From positions 930,001 through 994,000 of the forward strand of contig CP000053.1 in the NCBI GenBank assembly GCA_000012145.1: a stretch of DNA of 64,000 nt. Reading direction: 5' to 3'. Below the pieces are notes generated by a model. It was not told where the DNA came from, did not search any database, and was given only the letters and a program-made list of their open reading frames with translations. Source of the DNA: Rickettsia felis URRWXCal2 (GTDB lineage: Bacteria; Pseudomonadota; Alphaproteobacteria; Rickettsiales; Rickettsiaceae). The position numbers were made by a program, and so were the translations under genes. How positions within the stretch are numbered: the first letter of the stretch is position 1; the number at the start of each line of letters is the position of its first letter. Below, piece by piece: positions 26,975 through 35,705 of the stretch.

Positions 26975-27215
26975 GCATTAGCCTTGTTGCATGGCTACCA
27001 AATCGTCATTGCGAGGAGCAAAGCGACGTGGCAATCTAGAAAAAATAATAAAAAAATTCTGTAAATCAGAATTTTTAACTGGATTGCTTCGTCGAATTAC
27101 TATGTAATTCTTCTCGCAATGACGTATAAACCGAGCCATGCAACAAGGTTGGTCAAGCCACGGGGTGACACAGAAAAGCACTAGATTCCCGCCTACGCGG
27201 GAATGACAATATCAC
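26975..27215. repeat. Palindromic repeats, cgtcattgcgag type plus TTGTTGCATGG ends
   Basis: CGTCATTGCGAGGAGCAAAGCGAC and its mirror TCTCGCAATGACG flank an AAATTCTGTAAATCAGAATTT palindrome. The outer parts GCCTTGTTGCATGGC and GCCATGCAACAAGG form another inverted repeat. The rest up to 27435 is AT-rich and should hold the promoter of the regulator gene. Confidence 0.75.
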
Positions 27216-27435
27216 ACAGTACCCTCATTATATATAATCCCTTACAATCTTACAAACTGCAAATAAAATTAATTAAAATTCCTTAAATAATTTTAATATT
27301 ATGTAATCTTAGCCAACCTCTTACATTATAAATAGCTATTGTGACAAAAATGTTATAAAAAAATGTTGCTTTCTTTTACATTCGGCATTAACGTATATAT
27401 TTAGGCTTTGATTAATATTTTTAAGGTAAATTGTA

Positions 27436-28863
27436 ATGTCACAACTCGATGTTTTAATAGTAGACGATGAAGAGAGTATACGAAATCTCATTGCTGCAAA
27501 TTTGAAAGATGAAGGTTTTAATCCTAAGGTTGCCGCTAATAGTACTCAAGCTCTTAAAATACTTTCCGAAAAACCGGTCTCTGCAGTTATACTTGATATC
27601 TGGCTTCAAGGAAGTGAAATTGACGGACTTGGGATTTTAGAGATAATTAAAAAACGCTATCCTTTAATGCCGGTAATAATTATTAGCGGTCACGGTACTA
27701 TAGAAACAGCAGTAAATGCTATAAAAATGGGTGCTTACGATTATATAGAAAAACCTTTTAATAATGATAAATTAGTTATTTTACTTAAAAGAGCTTGCGA
27801 AGTAACAAAGTTAAAACGTGAAAATATAGATTTAAAGTCAAAAGTTATAGATAAAACTGAATTAGTAGGCGGATGTTCGGTAACTTTAAAATATAAAATG
27901 GAAATAGAAAAGGCAGCTAGCTCTAGCAGTCGTATAATGATTCACGGTAAAGTCGGTAGCGGTAAAGAACTTGCAGCAAGGTTAATTCATAAACAATCTA
28001 AAAGGGTTAATAATCCGTTCATTATTTTCAGCCCTACCTGTATGACTACAGAAAAAATTAATCAAGAATTATTCGGTGAATCGGAAAAGCAGGAAAATAA
28101 TACTAAACGCCCTACTATCTTAGAATTTGCCAATAACGGTACTTTATATATAGATGAGGTCAGTAATATTCCTATTCCTATCCAAGTAAAATTATTAAAA
28201 TTCCTTAAAGATCAAACTATTACAAAGCCTTGTGGAAAAAATATTAAAGTTGATATAAAAATTATCACCGGTACTTCTAAAAATATTCAAGATGAAGTTA
28301 ATAACGGCAAATTCCTAGAAGATCTATATTATCGCCTTAATGTATCCTCTCTAAAAGTACCTTCATTATATGAGAGAAAAGAAGATATACCACTACTCGT
28401 TAAATATTTTGTTAAGCAGCTTTCAAAATTTTCAGGTTTAAAAGAACGTAACTTTGCCGATGAAACTATCGCTGCTCTTCAATCCTATGAATGGCCGGGC
28501 AATATTAGACAATTACGTAATGTAGTTGAATGGACTTTAATTATGAATCCGCTAACTACAGGTAATAATGAAATTATCAAACCTTATATGATACCTTCCG
28601 AAATATTAGCAAATAGTGCTAATCTCACAAAACTTGAAGATAGTTTTGATATGTTATCTATGCCGCTTAGAGAAGCTAGAGAAGTTTTTGAACGTCAATA
28701 TCTATCGGCACAAATGAGTCGTTTTAATAATAATATTTCAAAAACATCTTCATTTGTCGGTATGGAAAGATCGGCTTTGCATCGTAAATTAAAATTATTA
28801 AGCTTACATATACCTCCTACAAATAGAATAAATGAAGAAGAATATGAGGAAGCAAATGCTTAA
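27436..28863 (+). CDS. ntrX: NtrX-like response regulator with AAA+ and Fis-type HTH domains
   Basis: The 475-residue product has a receiver domain with D10/D11 and phospho-acceptor D54 (SAVILDIW), and Lys in IEKPFNN. The AAA+ domain follows with Walker A-like GKVGSGKE and Walker B-like [11 protein letters not shown] Fis-type helix-turn-helix ends it ([20 protein letters not shown]). The sigma-54 contact loop GAFTGA is absent; the segment reads [17 protein letters not shown] instead. That agrees with the absence of sigma-54 in rickettsiae and suggests this protein acts without it. The usual partner kinase ntrY is not adjacent. The downstream lipoprotein gene starts inside its last codons. Confidence 0.9.
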   Translation: MSQLDVLIVDDEESIRNLIAANLKDEGFNPKVAANSTQALKILSEKPVSAVILDIWLQGSEIDGLGILEIIKKRYPLMPVIIISGHGTIETAVNAIKMGAYDYIEKPFNNDKLVILLKRACEVTKLKRENIDLKSKVIDKTELVGGCSVTLKYKMEIEKAASSSSRIMIHGKVGSGKELAARLIHKQSKRVNNPFIIFSPTCMTTEKINQELFGESEKQENNTKRPTILEFANNGTLYIDEVSNIPIPIQVKLLKFLKDQTITKPCGKNIKVDIKIITGTSKNIQDEVNNGKFLEDLYYRLNVSSLKVPSLYERKEDIPLLVKYFVKQLSKFSGLKERNFADETIAALQSYEWPGNIRQLRNVVEWTLIMNPLTTGNNEIIKPYMIPSEILANSANLTKLEDSFDMLSMPLREAREVFERQYLSAQMSRFNNNISKTSSFVGMERSALHRKLKLLSLHIPPTNRINEEEYEEANA

Positions 28864-30601
28864 AGTCATATCAATAATTACTATTTATTTGTTATTAAGC
28901 AGCTGCTCCGAATCTACTCGTGATGCGAATGGATTACTTACGGATAGCCAAAGCACGGTAATTCGGAATTATATAATATCGCAAAATTCTAAAAACCTTA
29001 AAGTGAACCTTAAAGAGAAGTTCGGTTCAAATTTAAAAGGAGTCAAATTAATAGGAGTAAAGCTAATAAATGAAGATTTATCAGGAATAGATTTAACTTC
29101 CTGCGAAATATTACGTGCTGATTTTGCAGGTAGTAATTTAGAAAAAGCTATACTTACAAATGCTATAATTCAAGAAAGTAATTTTGCAGATTCGGTAATA
29201 AAAAATATTTCTGGGTATAATTCTGACTTTCAAGGTTCAATTTTTAACAATATAACATTACAAAATACAAATTTTGTTCAATCAAATTTTAGCGATACTG
29301 CTTTTAATAAAACTATTATAATAAATGTCAACTTTGAAAATTCTAAATTTAGTCATGTATTATGGAGTGATAATACTATTGATGGTGTTAATTTTCAAAA
29401 AACTAATCTAAAGAATAATAGCTTTAAAAATACTAATATAACAAATTCAATATTTTACGGTACGGATTTAGAAAAAAGTGTGATAAATAATACCAATTTT
29501 ACTAATAATTATTTTGAATCTAGCGACCTAAGTCAAACTAAATTAACAGCAGTAATAATTAAGGATTCTAACTTCACACAAAGTATTTTTAATGAAGTAA
29601 ACTTTAATAACGTACAAAGTAATAACTCTTTCTTTTCATACGCTTCCTTTCAAGATTCAACATTACAGAATATTAACCTTACTAAATGTGATTTACAAAA
29701 TAGTACAATTAGTAGTTCAGTTTTAAATCATTTTAAAATCGATAATGCTATATTAAATAATATGAGTCTAAACGATAACAAATTTAATAATTTATCAATA
29801 AAAAATAGTAATGCTAATTTTGTAAGGATTAATAAAACTAAAGGCTCAAATATTACTTTAGATAATATAAGCTATACTAATAATATTTTTAGCAATAATG
29901 ATTTTAAACAATTTATAGTGATTAATACTGACTTAAACAGCAGTGAAATAATAAACTCAAATATAACTAACGGACAATTTAATAATGTAAATTTTTCTAA
30001 ATCTTTAATACAAAACGTAAATTTTTCAGATGTTAAAATTACTTTAGGTAATTTAAACCAAGTAGCTCTAATAAATTCTAATCTAACAAATACTACGGTT
30101 ATTAACTCCGTCCTTTCTAATTCACAAATAAATAATATTAACTACCAAACATATTCCGGTTTTATTAATACTAATGTTTCTAATAATATTATTTTAAATA
30201 ACGATAATTCGAGCAAAATTCCACCAAATAATATAGTAATAAGTTCCGTAAAAGATTTACAAAAAATAACTAACTTAACAAATATAAATTTAACAAATCT
30301 TGACTTAAGTAGTTTAGTATTTAATGGAACAGATTTTTCAAATAGTATCTTTAAAAATGCTAATTTAACAAATACGGTAATAAAAAATTCTATTTTAAAA
30401 GAGGCTAATTTTTCTGCAGCAATACTTACTAAAACAGATTTTTCAAACTCAATATTAATAGATAGCATATTTAAATCAGCTAAAATTGATCAAGCTAATT
30501 TTAATAATTCCGACCTCACAAATACCGATTTTACCGAAGCAACAATTAAAGATACTTCATTTGATAAGGCTAAGACAAACGGAATGAAAGGGGTGGAGTA
30601 G
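28856..30601 (+). CDS. Pentapeptide-repeat lipoprotein
   Basis: The start at 28856 ([20 protein letters not shown]) is chosen because AGGA precedes it and it gives a clean lipoprotein signal with the lipobox LLSSC; a longer frame from 28832 would bury it. The mature part of about 560 residues is built of A(D/N)LxX-type pentapeptide repeats ([20 protein letters not shown]), forming a long right-handed beta helix. The role of such proteins is usually structural or protein-binding. It overlaps the ntrX stop, so it is probably co-transcribed and possibly regulated with it. Asn/Ser/Thr content is very high. The substrate or partner is unknown. Confidence 0.82.
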   Translation: MLKVISIITIYLLLSSCSESTRDANGLLTDSQSTVIRNYIISQNSKNLKVNLKEKFGSNLKGVKLIGVKLINEDLSGIDLTSCEILRADFAGSNLEKAILTNAIIQESNFADSVIKNISGYNSDFQGSIFNNITLQNTNFVQSNFSDTAFNKTIIINVNFENSKFSHVLWSDNTIDGVNFQKTNLKNNSFKNTNITNSIFYGTDLEKSVINNTNFTNNYFESSDLSQTKLTAVIIKDSNFTQSIFNEVNFNNVQSNNSFFSYASFQDSTLQNINLTKCDLQNSTISSSVLNHFKIDNAILNNMSLNDNKFNNLSIKNSNANFVRINKTKGSNITLDNISYTNNIFSNNDFKQFIVINTDLNSSEIINSNITNGQFNNVNFSKSLIQNVNFSDVKITLGNLNQVALINSNLTNTTVINSVLSNSQINNINYQTYSGFINTNVSNNIILNNDNSSKIPPNNIVISSVKDLQKITNLTNINLTNLDLSSLVFNGTDFSNSIFKNANLTNTVIKNSILKEANFSAAILTKTDFSNSILIDSIFKSAKIDQANFNNSDLTNTDFTEATIKDTSFDKAKTNGMKGVE

Positions 30602-30602
30602 T

Positions 30603-30725
30603 TTTTGTTCTATGTCATTCCTGCGAAAGCAGGAATCCAGAAAAAAAGTATAAATACAGCAAATTTTTGAAATTAAAAGCTCGCTTTATGCTGGATTCCC
30701 GCATCCGCGGGAATGACATAAATCG
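30603..30725. repeat. Palindromic repeat, TGTCATTCC type
   Basis: TATGTCATTCCTGCGAAAGC on the left pairs with GCGGGAATGACATA on the right, with CAG/CTG GGATTCC arms between. It lies directly after the stop of the pentapeptide gene and may act as a bidirectional terminator; this is inferred. Confidence 0.75.
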
Positions 30726-30767
30726 ATCCACGCAACAAGACTGCTAAAAGCAGAAATGGCATAGAAA

Positions 30768-31817
30768 TTACCGTTGGTTTCCCTTTAAAGGCTTTCCTTT
30801 ATTAACCTTAGGAGTATTGGAAGGTACCAATGGACTATTACCTCTTCTAGCAGGACTTTGCTTCTTCATTCTATTAATAATTCGTTGTTGTTTAAGATTA
30901 TTTATCTTTTGTTTTCCGGCTATCCTTATAGATTTAGTAATTTTGGCAGTTTCTACAAATATTTCCTTAGGAGTTTGTAGCTGATCAATTTGCTCATAAT
31001 GTTTTTTAAGAAACTCTTCTTTTATTTTTGGCTTTACTCCTTTCAAATCAATATATGTTTTATATAACTTCTTTAATTTTATTTTAGATTCTTTTATTTG
31101 TTGTTTGGAAGATTTTTGAGGAAGTGATTTAATCGAATTAACAAGACTACTGCCTATTTCTTTTATAATATTAACTACAGGCGAAGCTATTTTCTTTATT
31201 CCTTCATAAATTTTACCGAGCCCTCTAGCAATAACATCTAATATTTTAGGCTCATATTCTTTAGATATAGGAGGTGTATCCCTAATAATATCTCTAGCTT
31301 CAGTTAGATTACTCGCTAAATTAAATAATGCTTTTTTCTCCTCTAACTCGGTAGAGCGATTAGCATATGAACTAGCTATATCTGCGTGAGCATCTATAGT
31401 ATCGGTAATTATTGATTTAGTATCATTAAAAGAAAGATCTATATGTGTCTTTTTTTGCGTTATAGGGCTATCTTCTCTTAATTTATCTAGCCTATCACGT
31501 ATTTCTTGGTCTTTTTGAGCATTTAGAGCTTTACTTTTTTGTTCTAATTTAACCTCGGATTGTATCTTCTCAACTAGCTTATCTACCTCATCATCGGATT
31601 CATAACCAGAGTCATAACCGGATTTTTTTGTGGGGGTATAAGGTCTATCTTGGAGCTTTGCAAATCTTTCTTCTAATTCTTCAAGTGTTGGAGGAGTACC
31701 TTTAAGTTTTGCTAGTCTTTCTTCTAGTTCTTCAAGGGTTGGAGGAGTGCCCTTAAGTTTTGCTAGTCTTTCTTCTAATTCTTTTATTATTTGGTCGTCT
31801 TGCTTTTTCTTAGACAT
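30768..31817 (-). CDS. Lineage-specific coiled-coil protein with tandem N-terminal repeats
   Basis: The start at 31817 (MSKKKQDDQIIKELEERL) follows AGAGGTAT, better than the longer alternative at 31841. The 349-residue product has three near-identical units of about 20 residues beginning LEELEERLAKLKGTPPT. A charged coiled-coil part, a central helix rich in Ile/Lys (VVNIIKEIGSSLVNSIKSLP) and a basic Pro-rich tail (SPARRGNSPLVPSNTP) follow. No enzyme motif is recognised. The style matches the proteins at 5411, 24568 and 58224. Function unknown. Confidence 0.7.
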   Translation of the reverse strand: MSKKKQDDQIIKELEERLAKLKGTPPTLEELEERLAKLKGTPPTLEELEERFAKLQDRPYTPTKKSGYDSGYESDDEVDKLVEKIQSEVKLEQKSKALNAQKDQEIRDRLDKLREDSPITQKKTHIDLSFNDTKSIITDTIDAHADIASSYANRSTELEEKKALFNLASNLTEARDIIRDTPPISKEYEPKILDVIARGLGKIYEGIKKIASPVVNIIKEIGSSLVNSIKSLPQKSSKQQIKESKIKLKKLYKTYIDLKGVKPKIKEEFLKKHYEQIDQLQTPKEIFVETAKITKSIRIAGKQKINNLKQQRIINRMKKQSPARRGNSPLVPSNTPKVNKGKPLKGNQR

Positions 31818-31917
31818 ATATACCTCTGTAATAATTCTCAATTATTAATAACATAAATTACTAACTAAAATAAAGTATTTTTTGACATGAGCTAAGGTAT
31901 AATTGCATAAAAACACA

Positions 31918-32112
31918 TAGTAGGTATACGAAGCTCAATTGGGAAAAGAGGAATCGGTTTTGAAGCTTTTAACCGCAGCAGCGTACATACTATAGTCAAA
32001 TACAACTAAGCCAATTTTTCAAATTCAGTGAGTATACTTATCCAGCACATCCGACATGATTTTACGAGCTATGGGTGGCTACTACCTCCTCCACCTCATG
32101 ATTAACAAGAAA
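31918..32112 (-). repeat. Palindromic element fused to a duplicated mrdA 3' fragment
   Basis: The part at 31918-32030 has GGTATACGAAGC on one side and GTGAGTATACTT on the other, with CCGCAGCAGCGTACATAC inside, as in the repeats at 11455 and 46250. From about 32013 to 32112 the DNA closely matches 32722-32830, which includes the last codons of mrdA (GACATGATTTTACGAGCTAT is identical). It is a broken copy without function. Confidence 0.75.
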
Positions 32113-32128
32113 GTAGAGTAGTTTGAGG

Positions 32129-32377
32129 TTAATATATATTAGCCCTGTGACCGATTTTGATAACAGTTACTGTTGATTTCTCAATAGATACACTATAAAT
32201 TATACGATAATTTCCAAACCTGTATCTATATAAATTTTTGTACTCACCTTTTAAAGGTTTACCTAGTACTATAGGATTTTGAGCAAGGTATGATTCTACT
32301 TTATCAAGTATTTTTAAAGGGTAAGGCAATTCAGCTAATTCTGCACGTGCCTTATTTTCCCATATAACTTTAAACAT
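32129..32377 (-). CDS. RelE/ParE-family toxin
   Basis: The 82-residue product has the RelE fold pattern: MFKVIWENKARAELAELP, then LKGEYKNLYRYRFGNYRI and a C-terminal IIYSVSIEKSTVTVIKIGHR. The Arg-rich central strand and final His/Arg are typical of ribosome-dependent mRNA-cleaving toxins. It overlaps the antitoxin end by 8 bp, as usual in these operons. The module lies between two copies of the mrdA 3' end, showing that it is inserted. Substrate specificity is inferred from the family. Confidence 0.85.
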   Translation of the reverse strand: MFKVIWENKARAELAELPYPLKILDKVESYLAQNPIVLGKPLKGEYKNLYRYRFGNYRIIYSVSIEKSTVTVIKIGHRANIY

Positions 32378-32606
32378 TCTTCTTTTTTAACCACTCCCTA
32401 ACTTCATCAGTAGTATAAGTTTTAAAATCAGGAGCATTAATTCTTTGTAAGGCAATTTTAGCGTCTTCCGAATCTTCTTGTATTTCCTTTAGATAATATT
32501 CAATTGCTTTACGTGCTATATACCCTTTTGACCTGTCTAAGCTTTTTGCTGAGCATGTTAAACTATCATTTAGTTCATCCGGAATAGTTAAGTTAAGTCT
32601 TGCCAT
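32370..32606 (-). CDS. Ribbon-helix-helix antitoxin (RelB/DUF6290-like)
   Basis: The start at 32606 (MARLNLTIPDEL) is chosen over a longer frame beginning at 32645 because RHH antitoxins begin with this strand. The 78-residue product has the beta strand ARLNLTIPDELNDSL followed by two helices (SKGYIARKAIEYYLKEI) and an acidic C-terminal toxin-binding tail ending VREWLKKKNV. The toxin gene overlaps its end by 8 bp. Two ATGACAC boxes, 20 bp apart, lie upstream. Confidence 0.85.
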   Translation of the reverse strand: MARLNLTIPDELNDSLTCSAKSLDRSKGYIARKAIEYYLKEIQEDSEDAKIALQRINAPDFKTYTTDEVREWLKKKNV

Positions 32607-32638
32607 CTTTTGACCTATATTTAAATTAATAACACACC

Positions 32639-32665
32639 ATGACACATAATAACACGTTATGACAC
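32639..32665 (-). promoter_or_regulatory. Candidate operator of the RelBE-type module
   Basis: ATGACAC occurs twice, at 32639 and 32659, spaced two helical turns apart, with a similar ACACCATGACAC context. RHH antitoxins bind such repeated boxes to repress their own operon. It lies just upstream of the antitoxin start. Binding is inferred. Confidence 0.5.
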
Positions 32666-32735
32666 AAACTACAAACTGATATTTAATAAATTATAAATAT
32701 ATGAAGAGTTGGTATACGAAGCCAATTTTTTAAAT

Positions 32736-34520
32736 TCAGCGAGTATACTTATCCAACACGTCTGACATGATTTTACGAGCTATGGGGGCGGCGGCTTTAC
32801 TACCGCCTCCTCCATGGTCAACAAAAACGGTAACGGAGTAACGAGGATCGTGATAAGGAGCGAAGCCTAAGAACAAGGCATGATTACGCCTCTCCCAGGC
32901 AATAGAGTCACGGCTTAAATCGTCTTTAGCATTTAGTTTGCCTTGTACTTGGGAAGTACCGGTTTTACCGGCAAGCTGCCTATTTTCACCTAAAATTCTA
33001 TTATAATACGCCGTACCTCCCGCAACATTAACGGTATTATACAAACTTTCTTGTATAATTTTGATATTTTCAGGCTTAATATTGACATTATAAAATTCCG
33101 GATCATTTTTTAATATTCTAGGCGTATATAGTTTACCGTTACTTGCAATAGCCGTAATAAATCTTGCAAGCTGCATCGGCGTTACTCCTAAAAATCCTTG
33201 CCCGATTGCTAAATTAAAACTATCCCCTATTGACCAAGGAAGCTTTAATTTTTTCTTTTTCCACTCTTTTGACGGTACAAACCCGCTACTTTCAGGAGCT
33301 AAATCAATACCGGTCTTTGAGCCGAGACCAAATTCTCTTGCAACTTCAAGAATTTTATCCGGTCCTACTATTCTGGCTAACTCATACATATAAATATTGC
33401 AGGAATGTTTTAAAGCAGACATCATATCTACCGTCCCGTGTCCGCTATGATTCCAACATCTAAAGCTATTAGTACCAAGAGCAGAACTACCGTCACAAAA
33501 AACGGTTTTATTAGGATTAATACCTACTTCAAGGGCTGCAAGTACGGTAATTATTTTAAAAACCGAACCTGGGGGATACGAGCTTTGTATTACCTTATTA
33601 ATTAAAGGCTTATAAGGATCGCTCATTAAACTTTGCCAATAATTTTCTGATAATTTACTGAAATTATTTGATTCAAAACCCGGTGTGGAAGCACAAATTA
33701 GTATGTTTCCGGTTCTAGTATCCATAACTATTGCCGAAGAACCTTTAGGATTTAAATATTGCTGGATATTTTGCTGAAGAGAAGCATCGATATTTAAATA
33801 CATGTCTTCACCCGATTTAGTAGGGGTTCCTGCTATTTCTCTTACCTGCTTACCGTAAGCGTTTACTTCAACTTTTTTATAACCGAATTCTCCTCGTAAT
33901 TTATTATCGTAATATTTTTCGATACCGGATTTACCAATATTAAAATCGCTTAAGCTATGTATATTTAACTCTTGCTTCTCTTGTTCATTTATTTGACCTA
34001 GATGACCTATTAAGTGAGAAGTAACACTTGAAAAAGGATAAAACCTTAAATATCCTATATCGATAAATATTGAAGCCAGTTTATGCTTTTGTTCTTCAAT
34101 CATTGATACTTGCTGCCAATCAAGCTGATCAAATATTATTAAAGGAGTGTGGCGACTAGATTTTTTAATTTTTTGCTTAATATAATTATATTTTTCCGGA
34201 GATAAATTTAGAATATTACTAATTATTTCTAATTCATCCCGATAATTATTATTAATGCTCCTATCTATTACTAGCTGATAACATGGTTTATTAGTAGCTA
34301 AAATATTGCCATCTAAATCGTAAATTCTTCCTCTAGTCGGCGGAAGTACAACGAAATTAATACGATTCTTATCCGATAAAGTCTTATATTCTTCACTTTT
34401 AATAAGCTGTAAATAAAACATTCTTATTCCAAGCAGTGATAAAAATCCGAGTTTACCGAGTCCAATTACAAAGGCCCTTCGTGAAATTAACTCACCATGT
34501 AGTATTTTTTTATTTAGCAT
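32736..34520 (-). CDS. mrdA: Penicillin-binding protein 2 (transpeptidase for cell elongation)
   Basis: The 594-residue product has an N-terminal membrane segment (FVIGLGKLGFLSLLGIRMFY), the PBP dimerisation domain and a transpeptidase domain. The catalytic SxxK is in YPPGSVFKII, SxN in LKHSCNIYMYE and KTG in LAGKTGTSQ. PBP2 cross-links peptidoglycan in the lateral wall. It follows mreD with an 11-bp overlap, fitting the elongation machinery. About 100 bp of its 3' end is duplicated beyond the toxin-antitoxin module, but this copy is intact. Confidence 0.95.
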   Translation of the reverse strand: MLNKKILHGELISRRAFVIGLGKLGFLSLLGIRMFYLQLIKSEEYKTLSDKNRINFVVLPPTRGRIYDLDGNILATNKPCYQLVIDRSINNNYRDELEIISNILNLSPEKYNYIKQKIKKSSRHTPLIIFDQLDWQQVSMIEEQKHKLASIFIDIGYLRFYPFSSVTSHLIGHLGQINEQEKQELNIHSLSDFNIGKSGIEKYYDNKLRGEFGYKKVEVNAYGKQVREIAGTPTKSGEDMYLNIDASLQQNIQQYLNPKGSSAIVMDTRTGNILICASTPGFESNNFSKLSENYWQSLMSDPYKPLINKVIQSSYPPGSVFKIITVLAALEVGINPNKTVFCDGSSALGTNSFRCWNHSGHGTVDMMSALKHSCNIYMYELARIVGPDKILEVAREFGLGSKTGIDLAPESSGFVPSKEWKKKKLKLPWSIGDSFNLAIGQGFLGVTPMQLARFITAIASNGKLYTPRILKNDPEFYNVNIKPENIKIIQESLYNTVNVAGGTAYYNRILGENRQLAGKTGTSQVQGKLNAKDDLSRDSIAWERRNHALFLGFAPYHDPRYSVTVFVDHGGGGSKAAAPIARKIMSDVLDKYTR

Positions 34521-35031
34521 ACTTTTTAAAGTAATTCATAGGAGAGTCAATTATAAGACGAACTATATTATAAGAAAATATAGTTGTTAAAAATTGAAAG
34601 AAAATTATTAAATATCCGTCTGCTTCTAGTTTCTTGATTGTTATTAGTAAATATTTAAAATTCAATATAAATAAGCAATAAACACAAAAAACAACAAAAT
34701 TTATCAAATAGTTTTTAGCTATAAAAAATTTTGAAGAGAGTTTATATATTATATATGCCGACAAAAAAACTAACGAATTTGTACCGATAGGCATACCGCT
34801 TACTTGATCTATAAATAAACCGAGGAAAAATATGCTAAAAATATTTAAGGAATATAACGACATAAAATAATAAATAAATATAATTTCCATCGCGGGAAAA
34901 ATTCTGCTTTGAATATTTATTTTATAACTCACTAACGGAAATAATATTATAAAAAAACATAGCAAAGCAAACAGCAATTTTAATATTATTTGTAAGCTAT
35001 TTTTATATATTTCCTGTTTTATCTTCAACAT
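34510..35031 (-). CDS. mreD: Rod-shape-determining protein MreD
   Basis: The 173-residue product has five to six membrane helices, with the MreD-type segment FFLGLFIDQVSGMPIGTNSL (conserved D...GxxxG) near the middle. MreD links MreB/MreC with wall synthases. It is overlapped by mrdA downstream, the usual mreD-mrdA arrangement. mreB and mreC are not in the window; a repeat block occupies the upstream region. Confidence 0.85.
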   Translation of the reverse strand: MLKIKQEIYKNSLQIILKLLFALLCFFIILFPLVSYKINIQSRIFPAMEIIFIYYFMSLYSLNIFSIFFLGLFIDQVSGMPIGTNSLVFLSAYIIYKLSSKFFIAKNYLINFVVFCVYCLFILNFKYLLITIKKLEADGYLIIFFQFLTTIFSYNIVRLIIDSPMNYFKKYAK

Positions 35032-35049
35032 GAATAATTTTTTATTATG

Positions 35050-35290
35050 TGTTTTGCAACTGTCATCCAGCTAACTTGATAGACGTTGTTGCACGAATCG
35101 AGAAGAATGTTCGATGTCATTCCCACGTGGACCTGCTTTTTCGTCATTGCGAGAAGAATTATGTAGTAATTCGACGAAGCAATCCAGTTAAAAATTCTGA
35201 TTTACAGAATTTTTTTATTATTTTTTTTGGATTCCTGCTTTCGCAGGAATGACATAAGAGCCGTGCAACAACACCGGTCAAGCGAACTAA
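35050..35290. repeat. Palindromic repeats, mixed types
   Basis: This contains a TGTCATTCCCACGTGG arm, a CGTCATTGCGAGAAGAATTA module that joins AAATTCTGATTTACAGAATTT, and a GGATTCCTGCTTTCGCAGGAATGACAT arm. Together they look like modules inserted into one another. No gene is supported. Confidence 0.7.
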
Positions 35291-35358
35291 GTGACACCTG
35301 TATACAAAATATAAATTAATTTTCCATTTTGTACAGTTTTAAAAAATGAATATGGACT

Positions 35359-35556
35359 CTATAATAACTCACAACAACTAGGATTATATCTTTTATCATC
35401 ACCGCTAAGCTCTAATTCTTGTTGTTCATCAGAAATTGTGGTGGGGAAAAACTGCTGTTTTGATATAATATTATTTCTTGTTATCGTAGGATCAAACGAC
35501 TTAAGCCGTGGGATAGGTATACTAGGTTTATCTGTTATATTTTTACTTTTTGACAT
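35359..35556 (-). CDS. Small lineage-specific protein
   Basis: The 65-residue product begins MSKSKNITDKPSIPIPRLKS and ends GDDKRYNPSCCELL. It is hydrophilic, Pro/Ser-rich and has two adjacent C-terminal cysteines. A strong ribosome binding site (AAAAGGAGG, 5-6 bases before the ATG) supports expression. The MSK start and composition resemble the other lineage-specific proteins in the window (24568, 30768, 58224). It stands alone between the mreD and ftsI genes. Function unknown. Confidence 0.55.
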   Translation of the reverse strand: MSKSKNITDKPSIPIPRLKSFDPTITRNNIISKQQFFPTTISDEQQELELSGDDKRYNPSCCELL

Positions 35557-35579
35557 AAAAACCTCCTTTTTAGCTTATA

Positions 35580-35682
35580 TACTCGTCATTGCGAGAAAAT
35601 TGCATAGCAATTGTACGTCCGCAATCTCAGGATATTTGACGAGATTGCCACGCAGCCTATGGCTGCGTAGCTCATGACGATA
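35580..35682. repeat. Palindromic repeat, cgtcattgcgag type
   Basis: CGTCATTGCGAGAAAATTGC on the left and the mirror ...GCAGCCTATGGCTGCG...CATGACG on the right, around ATCTCAGG/ATTGCCACG parts. It lies between ftsI and the small protein. Confidence 0.7.
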
Positions 35683-35705
35683 TCTATAGTTAGTAAGTAA
35701 TATTT

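Noticed and set aside
26978..27181. Minus-strand frame in the repeat block
   Set aside because: Repeat-derived; contains the FAPRNDD-type peptide seen in other repeat copies.
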